A stretch of 64,000 bases of DNA from G965212025 sp965212025 (GTDB taxonomy: Bacteria; Pseudomonadota; Gammaproteobacteria; Poriferisulfidales; Oxydemutatoraceae): positions 620,001-684,000 of the forward strand of contig OZ243039.1 in assembly GCA_965212025.1 (NCBI GenBank). Direction: 5' to 3'. Of this stretch, positions 8,209 to 17,679 are shown one piece after another (position 1 is the first letter of the stretch; every line of letters begins with the position of its first letter). A model generated the notes under the pieces. It worked only from the letters and a program-made list of their open reading frames with translations, ran no database searches and had not been told where the DNA came from. A program made the translations under genes and the position numbers.

Positions 8209-9654
8209 TCAGGCATTGGTTCCGCCAACTGTAAGTCCGTTGATTTTGATCGTTGGTTGGCCAACTCCGACTGGCACGAGCTGCCCTTCTTTGCCACACG
8301 TTCCAATCCCTTCGTCAAGTTTCAGATCGTTGGCGACCATGGTGACCCGGGTTAGCACATCAGGCCCATTACCGATCAGAGTCGCATCCTTGATGGGATT
8401 GCCCAGTTTTCCATTCTCAATGCGATACGCCTCGGAAGCGGAAAAGACAAACTTCCCGGACGTAATGTCTACTTGCCCACCAGAAAAGTTTGCCGCGTAG
8501 ACGCCCTTTTTGACTGACGCGATGACTTCCTCAGGAGCACAGTTCCCTGGCAACATGTAGGTGTTCGTCATCCTGGGCATTGGCAAATGGGCATAAGACT
8601 CTCTTCTGCCATTGCCGGTAAGGGGAACGCCCAGCAAAGATGCGTTCATGCGATCCTGCATATAACACTGTAGTTTGCCGTCCTCTATAAGAGTCGTGCA
8701 CTGGGTAGGGGTTCCCTCGTCGTCAATGTTCAAAGAACCCCGGCGTCCCTTGAGCGTCCCGTTATCAACAACGGTGACGCCCCGACTCGCCACGGTTTCG
8801 CCAAGGCGTCCGGCAAAGGCCGACGTTCCTTTGCGATTGAAATCCCCTTCCAGACCGTGACCGATCGCCTCATGCAAAAGAATACCCGGCCAACCAGGGC
8901 CAAGCACTACCACCATTTCTCCAGCCGGAGCGGCCTCCGCTTCCAGATTGACCAGTGCCTGACGAACTGCCTCCCGGGCAAGTCTGCTGGCTTCGTTTTT
9001 AACAATGAACTCCCGAACACCATAGCGACCGCCCGAACCCGCTACGCCATGTTCACGACGCTGCCCCTGAGTCACGATCACGGTGACATTCAAACGAACC
9101 AAAGGTCGAATATCCGCGGAAATGGAACCGTCCTGCGTCACGACCAACACCGTTTCATGCTTCGCCACCAAAGAAGTCATGACCTCGGTCACGCGCGTAT
9201 CGGTTTGACGAGCCACGCGATCTACCTCGTAAAGCAAATCGAGCTTCTCCTTCACGTCCAGATCGGAGCCCGGATCCTTCATGTCATAAAGCGAAGGTTT
9301 TTTATGCCGGGGGGGGATTTGTATGGCCCGGTTTTCACCCGCTTTGGCAATGGCACGTGCCGTTTTGCTCGCGTCAAACAAAGCCGGGGGAACGATTTCA
9401 TTGCTGTACGCAAAGCCGGCACGGTCGCCACTTATCGCGCGAATGCCCAAGCCTTGGTCGACATAAAACCCCGCTTCCTTGACGATGCCGTCTTCCAATG
9501 CCCACGTTTCCTGGTGTGATTTTTGAAAATACAGGTCTCCGCCACCCACGCCAGGTCCAAGCAACAGTGACAAGGCCTTATCAATATGGGATTGCTCCAG
9601 CCCTTGGGAAACCAACAAGGTCTCCCGGGCGTTTTCCAGTGCTTTTTCGCTCAT
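8209..9654 (-). CDS. tldD: Metalloprotease TldD
   Basis: This 481-residue protein is the catalytic partner of PmbA. The zinc site HEAIGH is at about residue 264 in GILLHEAIGHGLEGDFNRK. Other family blocks are DDEGTPTQCTTLIEDG, GNGRRESYAHLPMPRMTNTY, VDITSGKFVFSASEAY and the ending near LVPVGVGQPTIKINGLTVGG. The start follows the nitrilase-like gene by 4 bp, with an AAGGAGT ribosome site inside the end of that gene. The TldD/PmbA complex acts in the cytoplasm and can trim ribosomal peptides; methylotrophs need proteases to finish PQQ from PqqA, so involvement is possible but not shown. Confidence 0.93.
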   Translation of the reverse strand: MSEKALENARETLLVSQGLEQSHIDKALSLLLGPGVGGGDLYFQKSHQETWALEDGIVKEAGFYVDQGLGIRAISGDRAGFAYSNEIVPPALFDASKTARAIAKAGENRAIQIPPRHKKPSLYDMKDPGSDLDVKEKLDLLYEVDRVARQTDTRVTEVMTSLVAKHETVLVVTQDGSISADIRPLVRLNVTVIVTQGQRREHGVAGSGGRYGVREFIVKNEASRLAREAVRQALVNLEAEAAPAGEMVVVLGPGWPGILLHEAIGHGLEGDFNRKGTSAFAGRLGETVASRGVTVVDNGTLKGRRGSLNIDDEGTPTQCTTLIEDGKLQCYMQDRMNASLLGVPLTGNGRRESYAHLPMPRMTNTYMLPGNCAPEEVIASVKKGVYAANFSGGQVDITSGKFVFSASEAYRIENGKLGNPIKDATLIGNGPDVLTRVTMVANDLKLDEGIGTCGKEGQLVPVGVGQPTIKINGLTVGGTNA

Positions 9655-9658
9655 GACT

Positions 9659-10474
9659 TCATACTCCTTGCAGCACGCGATGGTTCAGGCAGGGAAACTG
9701 TGTGCGCAGCCGCTCCTGAAGCTCCCGCTCCAGGTTGGCAACGACGACACCCGTTCCGGTCTCACGTTGAGCCAGGATATTACCCCAAGGGTCAATAACC
9801 ATTGAATGCCCCCACGTTTTGCGGCCACCCGGCAACTCGCCAGTTTGCGCAGCGGCAATAAAAAAGACCTGGTTTTCAATGGCTCGGGCACGAACCAGAC
9901 ATTCCCAATGCGCTCTTCCGGTCTCGGCAGTGAAGGCGGCCGGCAACGCCACGACATGCGCGCCCGCTGAGACCATCGCGCGAAACTGTTCAGGGAAGCG
10001 GAGGTCATAGCAAACCGCCACACCCAGTTTGCCCATAGGCGTGTCCAGCACCAGAGGCTCATGCCCCCTCCGGAAAATGGCCGATTCGGTGAATTTCTCA
10101 CTGCTGCCTTCAATATAGACATCGAAGAGATGAACCTTGTGGTACACGCCGGCACAGCTTCCGTCAGAGGCATAGACCGGGCAAGCCGACCAGACTTTGT
10201 TGTCCGTGTCACTTGCCATGGGTATCGTGCCACCGACAACCCAGATTTGACTGCGGCGGGCGCAATCACTCAGAAAATGCTGAACCGCGCCCTTCCCCTG
10301 TTCTTCCGTATATTCCAGTTGTTGAAAGGGGTCGCTCCCCACGAAAGCAAAATTTTCGGGCAGCACGACCAGTTCGGCACCAAGTTTTCCGGCTTCACTT
10401 ATGGCGTGTCCGGCATTCTGGAGATTTTCGCTCAGCGAATCCCCGGTACACATTTGCACTGCTGATACTTTCAT
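9659..10474 (-). CDS. Nitrilase-superfamily carbon-nitrogen hydrolase (Nit2/omega-amidase-like)
   Basis: The start was set at 10474, where MKVSAVQMCTGDS matches the N-terminus of the family; longer starts would overlap ilvD. The 271-residue protein has the full Glu-Lys-Cys triad: ELVVLPENFAF, GVYHKVHLFDV and VAVCYDLRFPE. It ends with GHSMVIDPWGNILAQRETG. This branch hydrolyses small amides, for example deaminated glutathione or omega-amides. Order and spacing with tldD (4 bp) match many gamma- and betaproteobacterial genomes. It is divergent from ilvD. Confidence 0.88.
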   Translation of the reverse strand: MKVSAVQMCTGDSLSENLQNAGHAISEAGKLGAELVVLPENFAFVGSDPFQQLEYTEEQGKGAVQHFLSDCARRSQIWVVGGTIPMASDTDNKVWSACPVYASDGSCAGVYHKVHLFDVYIEGSSEKFTESAIFRRGHEPLVLDTPMGKLGVAVCYDLRFPEQFRAMVSAGAHVVALPAAFTAETGRAHWECLVRARAIENQVFFIAAAQTGELPGGRKTWGHSMVIDPWGNILAQRETGTGVVVANLERELQERLRTQFPCLNHRVLQGV

Positions 10475-10570
10475 TTTAACTCTTTTCGCACCCCGTAGAG
10501 TCGGCATTATAATCACCTTGCCCGTTGCCGCTCGGTGCAACGGCCACAACTCGGGGCAGTGGTCACAATA

Positions 10571-12253
10571 ATGGAAAAAGACAAGAAAACAAGACAGCAC
10601 TCGTCCGTCGTGGTAGACGGATACACGCGCGCGCCAAGCCGTGCCATGCTGCGCGCCGTAGGCTTTAGCGAGGACGATTTCAAAAAGCCACAAATTGGCA
10701 TCGCTTCAACCTGGAGCGAAGTCACACCCTGCAATATCCACATCAACGAGCTGGCAAGCCACGTCGCCCAAGGGGTGAACAAAGCGCGCGGCAAGGCGGT
10801 GACTTTCAACACGATCACGGTCTCTGACGGCATATCAATGGGCTCGGAGGGCATGAAATATTCCCTGGTTTCGCGCGAAGTGATTGCCGACTCCATTGAA
10901 ACAGTGACTTGTTGCGAAGGTTTTGACGGGCTCGTGGCAGTCGGTGGCTGCGACAAAAACATGCCTGGCTGCCTCATGGCGATGGCGCGCCTGAACCGCC
11001 CAGCCGTGTTTGTCTACGGTGGAACCATATTGCCCGGGGAACATCGCGGCAGGAAAGTGGACATTGTTTCTGTGTTTGAGGCTGTGGGCGCATTCGCAAA
11101 AAAAGAAATAGGGGAAAAAGAATTCCTGGAAATTGAGCAACGCGCCATCCCCGGACCCGGTTCGTGTGGCGGCATGTACACGGCAAACACCATGGCTTCT
11201 GCCATAGAGGCCATGGGGATGAGCCTGCCAGGCAGCTCGGCGCAAAACGCCATTTCCAGCGCCAAAGCCCAAGATGCCCTTCAGGCAGGCAAGGCAGTCA
11301 TGGCATTGGCGGAAAAAGGGGTTTTGCCACGCAACATCATCACCCGAAAAGCGCTGGCGAACGCGATCACAGTCGTAACGGCCTTGGGAGGCTCAACCAA
11401 CGCCGTACTCCACTTGATCGCCATTGCCTCCGCAGCCGGCGTGCGCCTGAGCCTGAAGGACTTCTCGAGAATTGGCAGGCGCGTCCCGGTGCTGGCAGAC
11501 TTGCGGCCAAGTGGCCGCTACATGATGTCTGAGTTGGTGGCGGCAGGCGGAATTTTGCCGCTGATGAAAATGCTGCTGGACAAAGGTCTCTTGCACGGAG
11601 ATTGCCTGACGGTGACAGGAAAGACCATGGCGGAAAATCTTGCCAACGTGAAACCGTATCCGCCCACTCAGCAGATCGTGCGCAGTTTTGCCGACCCGAT
11701 TAAGAAAACAGGGCACTTGGTGATTTTGTACGGGACTCTCGCGCCGGAAGGAGCGGTGGCAAAGATTACCGGCAAAGAAGGAGAGCGCTTCAGAGGCAAG
11801 GCGCGGGTTTTTGCTTCCGAGGAAGAGGCGTTGAAACGCATTTTGGACGGCACCGCGAAAAAAGGAGAAGTCATTGTCATTCGTCACGAGGGACCCAAAG
11901 GCGGACCTGGCATGCGTGAAATGCTTGCTCCGACTTCTGCGGTAGTCGGCAGAGGGCTTGGCAAGGATGTGGCGCTGATAACGGATGGACGTTTTTCCGG
12001 GGGCAGCCACGGCTTCGTCGTTGGGCATATCGCTCCCGAGGCGGCTGCGGGCGGACCGTTGGCGATCGTAAAAAATGGTGACACAATCAGCATTGATGCT
12101 AAAAAACGTACGATTGACCTGGATATTCCGGAATCCGAAATGAGCGAGCGCCTGGCAAAATGGAAAGCACCACGGCCGCGCTACAAGACCGGAGTGCTTG
12201 CCAAGTACGCCCGGCAAGTCAGTTCAGCCTCTCTCGGCGCGGTAACCAGCTAG
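10571..12253 (+). CDS. ilvD: Dihydroxy-acid dehydratase
   Basis: IlvD dehydrates dihydroxyisovalerate and dihydroxymethylvalerate to the 2-oxo acids in valine and isoleucine synthesis. I place the start at ATG 10571 (560 residues, the usual length); an in-frame upstream start at 10535 is less likely. Iron-sulfur and active-site blocks are clear: VGGCDKNMPGCLMAMARLN, GPGSCGGMYTANTMASA, LGGSTNAVLHLIAIA, and near the end ALITDGRFSGGSHGFVVGH. The gene stands alone, divergent from the nitrilase-like gene with about 96 bp between starts. Confidence 0.96.
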   Translation: MEKDKKTRQHSSVVVDGYTRAPSRAMLRAVGFSEDDFKKPQIGIASTWSEVTPCNIHINELASHVAQGVNKARGKAVTFNTITVSDGISMGSEGMKYSLVSREVIADSIETVTCCEGFDGLVAVGGCDKNMPGCLMAMARLNRPAVFVYGGTILPGEHRGRKVDIVSVFEAVGAFAKKEIGEKEFLEIEQRAIPGPGSCGGMYTANTMASAIEAMGMSLPGSSAQNAISSAKAQDALQAGKAVMALAEKGVLPRNIITRKALANAITVVTALGGSTNAVLHLIAIASAAGVRLSLKDFSRIGRRVPVLADLRPSGRYMMSELVAAGGILPLMKMLLDKGLLHGDCLTVTGKTMAENLANVKPYPPTQQIVRSFADPIKKTGHLVILYGTLAPEGAVAKITGKEGERFRGKARVFASEEEALKRILDGTAKKGEVIVIRHEGPKGGPGMREMLAPTSAVVGRGLGKDVALITDGRFSGGSHGFVVGHIAPEAAAGGPLAIVKNGDTISIDAKKRTIDLDIPESEMSERLAKWKAPRPRYKTGVLAKYARQVSSASLGAVTS

Positions 12254-12692
12254 GAACCGTCAGATGGGGCGCACTCAGTCTGGGCAGCCTGAGTTAGTCC
12301 CGGAACCGGGAACACCCACTTCCAGGCTCATGGAAACACAACGCAGGAAAGCCAATGTGTTTCCATTCCAGTTTTTGGGGCTATAAAAGAAGATTGTGTT
12401 GTGCCGTAACCATATTGTCCCTCATTCCCGGATTCAAAGACTTACCGTCAAGCGATTTTGGGTGGCGGGCAGTGGACGCTGCTCCGACACAAAGCTTTAT
12501 GTAGTGTTGACTTCCATTTGTTTTTAAGGATAATCGCCACGGATCAGATGCCACCTGCCTGCCTTTTTGCAAAGGCGGAGTTGGGGTGTCACAGTTTTTT
12601 GAGTCGACCGCAAATTTTTCCCAGGTAACCGAGGTTACTTGTGAAGAATTGACTTGATGGGAAGGCTCTAGTTAAAAAAGGAGTTATTTAGT
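12254..12692. other. Non-coding interval between ilvD and the porin pseudogene
   Basis: I see no convincing gene in this 439-bp stretch. Just after ilvD there is an inverted repeat, ACTCAG...CTGAGT, followed by TCCCGGAACCGGGA (about 12265-12310), which may form a transcription end. Near 12625-12641 is a palindrome-like AGGTAACCGAGGTTACT about 55 bp before the porin start, a possible operator. A strong AAAAAAGGAG ribosome site precedes the porin ATG at 12693. Confidence 0.4.
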
Positions 12693-13971
12693 ATGAAAAA
12701 ACTATTATCCATGGCTGTAGGTGCATTAGCTTTAATGGCCTATAGTTCAGCGGCTTTTTCTGCTTTCGAAGGTTTGTCCATGATGCGGATGGGCGCTTGG
12801 GAAGTGGATTTTAGCGGTAACGTCAATGCCTTCTACACATTCGTCGATTGCGATGGGGCTAATGGGGCTGTAGTAGCCGGCGGGCTTGCTTGCGGTTCCA
12901 ACGGCAACGACTATGACGTCAACGACGTGCGTACCGGTCTGTTGCCTTCCTGGTTGAATTTCTATGCGCGCACAGAAACCGACAGCGGGATCCAGACTGC
13001 AGTTCACCTGAGCTTTCAACCCGGTGTTGATGGCGGTTCCTCAGGTCTTGATAGTGCACTTTCGAATAATACTTCAAACTTCCGCCAGGTCTTTCTGACC
13101 TTCGGCAATGACGAGATAGGAACTTTCAAAATCGGGCGTGATCTTGGGGTTTTCGGCTCCGACGCCATTCTCAACGACATAACGCTTCTTGGCGTGGGAA
13201 CGGTCAGTGATCTGACGGCTGGAGGTGGAAACACTTCACTGGGTCGCATTGGGGTCGGCTATCTCTACGCGGACTGGAAAGCCCAAGTGCAATACCAGTC
13301 TCCAAACTACGACGGTTTTTCCTTCACGGTAGCGGTCGTAGACCCGTGGGCAGACAGGATCTTTAACAGATGACCTTCAAGCACTAGTTGAAGTAGCTCT
13401 GAAAAGGCAAGAATTGGATACACCCGGCTTTGAAGGCAAGGTCAACTATAGCGGTCAAATGAATGACGTTGACGTTAGTCTATGGGCTGGCTTCATCTAT
13501 CAAAGCATAGATACAGTCGGTGGAGCCCAAGACTTTGATGCCACTGGCTGGGATCTCGGCGGAAAAGTTTCGTCTGGTCCTTTTAGCCTGGTTGGTTATT
13601 ACTACAATGGCGAAGGCATTGGCACCACCGGTTTTCTCTTCGAACGCCTTAGGGAGCAGCAATCGGGAGGTGGTCTGAGGAAAGAGACTCAGATGGCTTT
13701 TACGTACAAGGCACAGTAACTGTTCCCGACACCGGGACGAAACTCGGCCTCAGTTATGGTGAAAGCAATCTTGACCTGACGTCTGGTGAAAACGGCGGCT
13801 AGGGTTGACTCTCTTCTGAAAACCAATGAGTCATGGGTGGCCGGGATTTACCACCCCCTTGGTGAAGCGTTGAACCTGGTTGCTGAGTACACCAATACGG
13901 AATCTGAAGCTCATGCCGGTCACACGGCAGAGGAGGATGTGTTTGCGCTTGGCGCGATCATGTTCTTCTAA
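12693..13971 (+). pseudogene. Outer-membrane porin, disrupted by three frameshifts
   Basis: The first part has a Sec signal peptide (MKKLLSMAVGALALMAYSSA) and porin-like beta strands such as DFSGNVNAFYTFVDCD and RQVFLTFGNDEIGTFKIGRD, as in the Gram-negative porin family. Frame 1 stops at about 13373 (DPWADRIFNR, stop). The homology resumes in another frame (DDLQALVEVALKRQELDTP, GFEGKVNYSG). It shifts back near 13690 (DGFYVQGTVTVPDTGTKLGL) and shifts again near 13800 (VDSLLKTNESWVAGIYHPLG), ending in the typical terminal Phe (GAIMFF). All parts together would make about 425 residues with a normal C-terminus. Three separate shifts suggest decay, though indel errors in the assembly could give the same picture. 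Confidence 0.8.
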
Positions 13972-14457
13972 TCCACTCTCGGAAAACCCTGTTCCCGGTG
14001 GGCATTCACTCACCGGGGATCAGGCTTGTTAGAACAACAGCAAAAGGTCACAGAAATGTGACCTTTTCTGTTTTTGAAGCTTTCTCAATAATGCCGAAGC
14101 ATGCAGAAAGCCCACCGCAGTGACGACTGCCACCTCTCTTTTAGAGCGATCTTCAAAGCGATAACCATTTCTAAAGCTCTGCACAATCCTTATTTCGTCA
14201 GGTACCTGTTTTGTGCGTACGAGACCGGTAGCAAACCTTAGAAACAATAAGCCCCCTCCTGCTCACGTCTGGAAAACATGCAAAAACAACGAATCTGACC
14301 TACTGACTTAACAGCGCAAGCTGGCAGCAAAACCGAGAAAGACTTATACTCCCCGTCATCGTATTTTTTTGTTACTCCAAGACTGTTGAGCCACGCACTT
14401 AATACGATGAGTCAGTTGAGTGGCTCGTGCAGCAAGGTTCTGAACAGCCAAAGCCCC
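13972..14457. other. Non-coding interval after the porin remnant
   Basis: Apart from the terminator at 14042-14077 I find no supported gene here. A 72-codon open frame on the minus strand (14029-14247) overlaps that terminator and resembles no family I know, so I do not call it. The last 100 bp presumably hold the promoter of the secreted protein that starts at 14458. Confidence 0.4.
14042..14077 (+). terminator. Rho-independent terminator after the porin
   Basis: AAAAGGTCACA, a GAAA loop and TGTGACCTTTT form a perfect 11-bp stem, followed by CTGTTTTT. It lies 70 bp after the porin stop. The A-rich left arm means it may also work on the other strand. Confidence 0.85.
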
Positions 14458-15240
14458 ATGAAATCCAAGTCTTCCTACCTGGTTCCCGTTTGTCTGTTGC
14501 TGCTTTTGTTTGCCATCACGGCGACTGCCAAGACGGTCGTATGGACAGGCGCCAATGAACAAAAGGTGTGGCTGGATGCGAGTGGATCCAGCCAGAAGAA
14601 CCGGCATCCGCACGGTATTTCGCCGCAAGCGCTCAGCAGGTTTTTGGTGAGCCTTAGGGTCTCCGAAAACAATAAAAAAACTGCCAGAAGGGGAGGTCGT
14701 GCCCCACTCTTTTCAGAAAACAAAGCCGTCAAACTCGCTCAGTTGCTTGCCAAGGCACTGCGCAGGGCACGCCCGAATCAGGATGTATTTTTTCAAATCA
14801 ATGATACGGAGGAAGAATTTGGTGGATTCCTGGGGACTGAAGTCAGCAGCGGAGGCCGAGCCTTCGTAGACGCGCGTGGCTATCTGAACATTATTTTTGG
14901 CGCTATCAAGAAGGGATACAAAGAGGAATGGCTCTTCGGGCAAAAAGTGGGTCGAAGCGTTCCCGTACAAACCGGTGAGCGCTCAAAGGCGAGACGGCTA
15001 CAATACCGAATTCAGCTCGTTTCAGGCTTACGTTTTGCCAGAGGCTCAAGTGGAAAGAAACGCCAAGACTGGATCATTTTTGATCCGCGTGTCAGCCTGC
15101 AGGCTGACAGCAAACCGACATCAGCAGGCTTTTCCGGACTGGAGGAACGTCTGAGACGACTGAAGCGTTTACGGGCTTCGGGCTTGATCAGCCCGGAAAT
15201 CTATAATGCCGAAGTGAAAAAACTTCTAAAAAACCTGTGA
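14458..15240 (+). CDS. Secreted protein with a SHOCT-like C-terminal tail
   Basis: Start 14458 gives a 260-residue protein with a signal peptide (SYLVPVCLLLLLFAITATAK). The middle resembles no family I can name; it contains LAQLLAKALRRARPNQDVFF and a short beta region (FGGFLGTEVSSGGRAFVDA). The last 35 residues (LEERLRRLKRLRASGLISPE followed by IYNAEVKKLLKNL) match the SHOCT pattern, a short helical tail often linked to oligomerisation. It precedes the MetX-like hydrolase by 9 bp, so the two are likely co-transcribed. Confidence 0.6.
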   Translation: MKSKSSYLVPVCLLLLLFAITATAKTVVWTGANEQKVWLDASGSSQKNRHPHGISPQALSRFLVSLRVSENNKKTARRGGRAPLFSENKAVKLAQLLAKALRRARPNQDVFFQINDTEEEFGGFLGTEVSSGGRAFVDARGYLNIIFGAIKKGYKEEWLFGQKVGRSVPVQTGERSKARRLQYRIQLVSGLRFARGSSGKKRQDWIIFDPRVSLQADSKPTSAGFSGLEERLRRLKRLRASGLISPEIYNAEVKKLLKNL

Positions 15241-15249
15241 GGTACCAAC

Positions 15250-16290
15250 ATGATTGAAAATGATTTCTACACGGAAGAAAACCATGGTCATTTTGAGACT
15301 GTTGGTCTCGGAGATTTCAATTTAGCGCGCGGTGGCACGCTGCCTGATTGTCAGCTGGCTTATGCGACTTTCGGGGAACTGTCTCCAGCCAAAGACAACG
15401 CCATTCTTTTTCCCGTGATGTTTTCTGGCACCAGCGGTAGTCTGAAGCATTACGTGGCAAAGGGCTTGGCTCTGGACCCGGAAAAATACTTCATAGTCAT
15501 CCCCAATCAACTCGGTGGCGGAATCTCCAGTTCCCCACACAACACCCCTGCCCCGCATGGCATGTCGCATTTTCCGAAACTTGATATTGCCGATGACGTG
15601 ATTGCCCAGCACACTTTGCTGACGCAACACTTTGGCATCAACGAGTTACAGTTGGTGACGGGTTGGTCCATGGGATCACAGCAGACATGGGAATGGGCGG
15701 TTCGTTACCCGGATATGGTTCGGCGTGCGGCGCCAATTGCCGGTACCGCGAAAGTCACCCCACATAACGCTTTATACGTTGATGTTTTCAGCGATGCCTT
15801 GCGCTCTGATCCGGCGTGGCAAAACGGGGAGTACGATGCACACGGGGTAGAAACCGGCCTGCGTCGTCTGGCGAAGGTTTTCGCTCTGATGGGGGTTTGC
15901 CCGGAGTTTTACAGACAGGAGCAGTGGAAGAAGGTGGGTATTGATTCAGTGGCGGACTTTTATGCCAGCTTTTGGGAAAAGTGGTTCCTCCCCATGGATG
16001 CCAACGCCCTGCTGTGCATGGCTGACAAATGGAAGCACGGAGATGTCAGTGCGCCTTATAGCGGCGGACTCGAAGAAGCGATGGGAAGAATCACAGCCAA
16101 AGTGGCAGTAATTGCGTTTAAGGAGGATATGTTTGTCCCGGTTAACGACTGCGCAGACGACCAGAAACTGGTCGCGAACAGCAAGCTCCACGTTGTAGAA
16201 AGCCTTTTGGGACACTTCGCAATGCTTGGGCTTTTCCCGGAAGACTTCAAGCAGCTGAACGATATTCTCGGAGACTTGCTGAACAGCTAG
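15250..16290 (+). CDS. MetX-like alpha/beta hydrolase
   Basis: This 346-residue alpha/beta-fold protein belongs to the homoserine O-acetyltransferase-like branch. It has the nucleophile elbow LVTGWSMGSQQTWEW (Ser near residue 143), the FIVIPNQLGGGISSSPHNTP block after strand 4, an acidic residue in AFKEDMFVP and a late His in SLLGHFAMLG. True MetX enzymes show GGSMGG or similar and bind acetyl-CoA; the GWSMGS elbow fits the uncharacterised hydrolase branch better, so I do not name it metX. A GAGGT ribosome site precedes the ATG. It is convergent with the dehydrogenase at 16391. Confidence 0.75.
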   Translation: MIENDFYTEENHGHFETVGLGDFNLARGGTLPDCQLAYATFGELSPAKDNAILFPVMFSGTSGSLKHYVAKGLALDPEKYFIVIPNQLGGGISSSPHNTPAPHGMSHFPKLDIADDVIAQHTLLTQHFGINELQLVTGWSMGSQQTWEWAVRYPDMVRRAAPIAGTAKVTPHNALYVDVFSDALRSDPAWQNGEYDAHGVETGLRRLAKVFALMGVCPEFYRQEQWKKVGIDSVADFYASFWEKWFLPMDANALLCMADKWKHGDVSAPYSGGLEEAMGRITAKVAVIAFKEDMFVPVNDCADDQKLVANSKLHVVESLLGHFAMLGLFPEDFKQLNDILGDLLNS

Positions 16291-16390
16291 GCTCGTAACC
16301 TCTACCCCCACCTCAGTCTTGAACCCACCAGTGGCTGGGTGAAACGACATCGTGCATTTTTATTCAGCCGACTCGCCCGTCTTGTGTGCG

Positions 16391-17677
16391 TCATGGTTTG
16401 TCGGGCAGGCGCAACCTGCTTTCCTCGTTTGAGCTGACTTTTTGCAGTCGAAAGAGCCCCGTAAAAGCTCCGCCATCGCTCGTGAAATACAGGCTTCCAT
16501 CCGGGGCAAAATCAATGCCCATCGGTCTTGCCAGACGTTTTCCATCCTTGTTTTGAAATCCTTCAAGCAAAGGGAAAACCTTGGCGGGTTCCGTACCCAG
16601 CTCAACCCGCGCGATCCAAGGGGGACGCCTACTCGCATCTTCCCCATTCACGCCGCCATCTGGCAAAGTAGCCCAAGAACCATGCAAGGCGACGACTGCG
16701 TTGTTGCGCCAAGCGGCGGAAAAGCTGGCGGGAATGAATGCCACACCCATAGGTGCGTTACGGGCGGGGAAAGTGGCAACCGGCGTGGACACGTCATCGC
16801 GGGGAGGAGGAGCGGATACGCATCCGTCACGTACCAGCCGCTCACCATTGAACTGAAACCAGGGCATGCCGTGAAAAGACCCCGCTGTCAGGCGACTGAA
16901 ATATTCCGGAGGTTGCTCATATCCGTGGTGATCAGGGCCGTTGTTGCTGGCGTACAGCGAGCCGCTTAAAGGGTGCCATGCCATACCGACCGGATTACGC
17001 AGTCCGGAGGAATAGACTTTCCAGACAGCTTTTTTCGCTTGCTCATCCAGCAGCAGGACACCACCGCGCCGTTTGGAAAAAGAATAGCTTTCATCCAGGT
17101 ATTGGTTTGAGCAATTGCCGCTGATGCCAAGGCTCAGGTAAATTTTCCCGTCTGGCCCCACTTTGACCGTTCGGCTTGTGTGACCCCAGCCGCCAGGGAG
17201 CTTCGCCACGAGAGAAAAATCAGTCCACGACATTTTCCGGTTTTTTCGGTAAGTCACGCTGTACAGTCCGTTGGTTCTGGCAACCAGCATTTTGCCGTCC
17301 CGAAACGCGATACTGCCCGGAGATCCAAATGTTTTGAGCAGCGTCTCAGCGTGAACGTAGGGAGCTTTCAGACGGTAGATATAGCCACTCCGGGATCCGA
17401 CTATCATTTCACCTTCATAAAATGCAAACATCCTGGGGCTGTCCATCGATGCCAGGAATTTCAGCTCATAACCACCCGGAACCGACACCGACCACCTGTC
17501 GTTGCCGTGAGTGAAACTTTCTGTGTGGTATGCCGCGGCGGACGTCACCCCAATGCCGAAGCTTGCCGTAGCAGCCGTGGCAGCCATGGCATAAGACGTT
17601 GGCCCGCAGAGCAAAAGCGCCACAAAGAAAGCGCTGAAAGCACGTTTTGGAGAATTAAAACGAAATGGAAAATTCAT
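16391..17677 (-). CDS. Secreted PQQ-dependent sugar/sorbosone-type dehydrogenase
   Basis: A 428-residue protein has a signal peptide (FSAFFVALLLCGPTSYAMAA) and a beta-propeller of the glucose/sorbosone dehydrogenase family: ARTNGLYSVTYRKNRK, VKVGPDGKIYLSLGISGNCS, YSSGLRNPVGMAWHPLSGSL, NNGPDHHGYEQPPEYFSRL, and RLARPMGIDFAPDGSLYFTS. The GLRNP.G..W.P and GPD...P.E motifs line the PQQ/calcium pocket in this family. Whether it oxidises a sugar, an aldehyde or something else cannot be told. It would act in the periplasm and depend on PQQ made by the nearby genes. A pip fragment lies just upstream on the same strand. Confidence 0.8.
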   Translation of the reverse strand: MNFPFRFNSPKRAFSAFFVALLLCGPTSYAMAATAATASFGIGVTSAAAYHTESFTHGNDRWSVSVPGGYELKFLASMDSPRMFAFYEGEMIVGSRSGYIYRLKAPYVHAETLLKTFGSPGSIAFRDGKMLVARTNGLYSVTYRKNRKMSWTDFSLVAKLPGGWGHTSRTVKVGPDGKIYLSLGISGNCSNQYLDESYSFSKRRGGVLLLDEQAKKAVWKVYSSGLRNPVGMAWHPLSGSLYASNNGPDHHGYEQPPEYFSRLTAGSFHGMPWFQFNGERLVRDGCVSAPPPRDDVSTPVATFPARNAPMGVAFIPASFSAAWRNNAVVALHGSWATLPDGGVNGEDASRRPPWIARVELGTEPAKVFPLLEGFQNKDGKRLARPMGIDFAPDGSLYFTSDGGAFTGLFRLQKVSSNEESRLRLPDKP

Positions 17678-17679
17678 GG

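Noticed and set aside
14029..14247. 72-codon minus-strand gene after the porin
   Set aside because: It overlaps a strong terminator and has no recognisable product.
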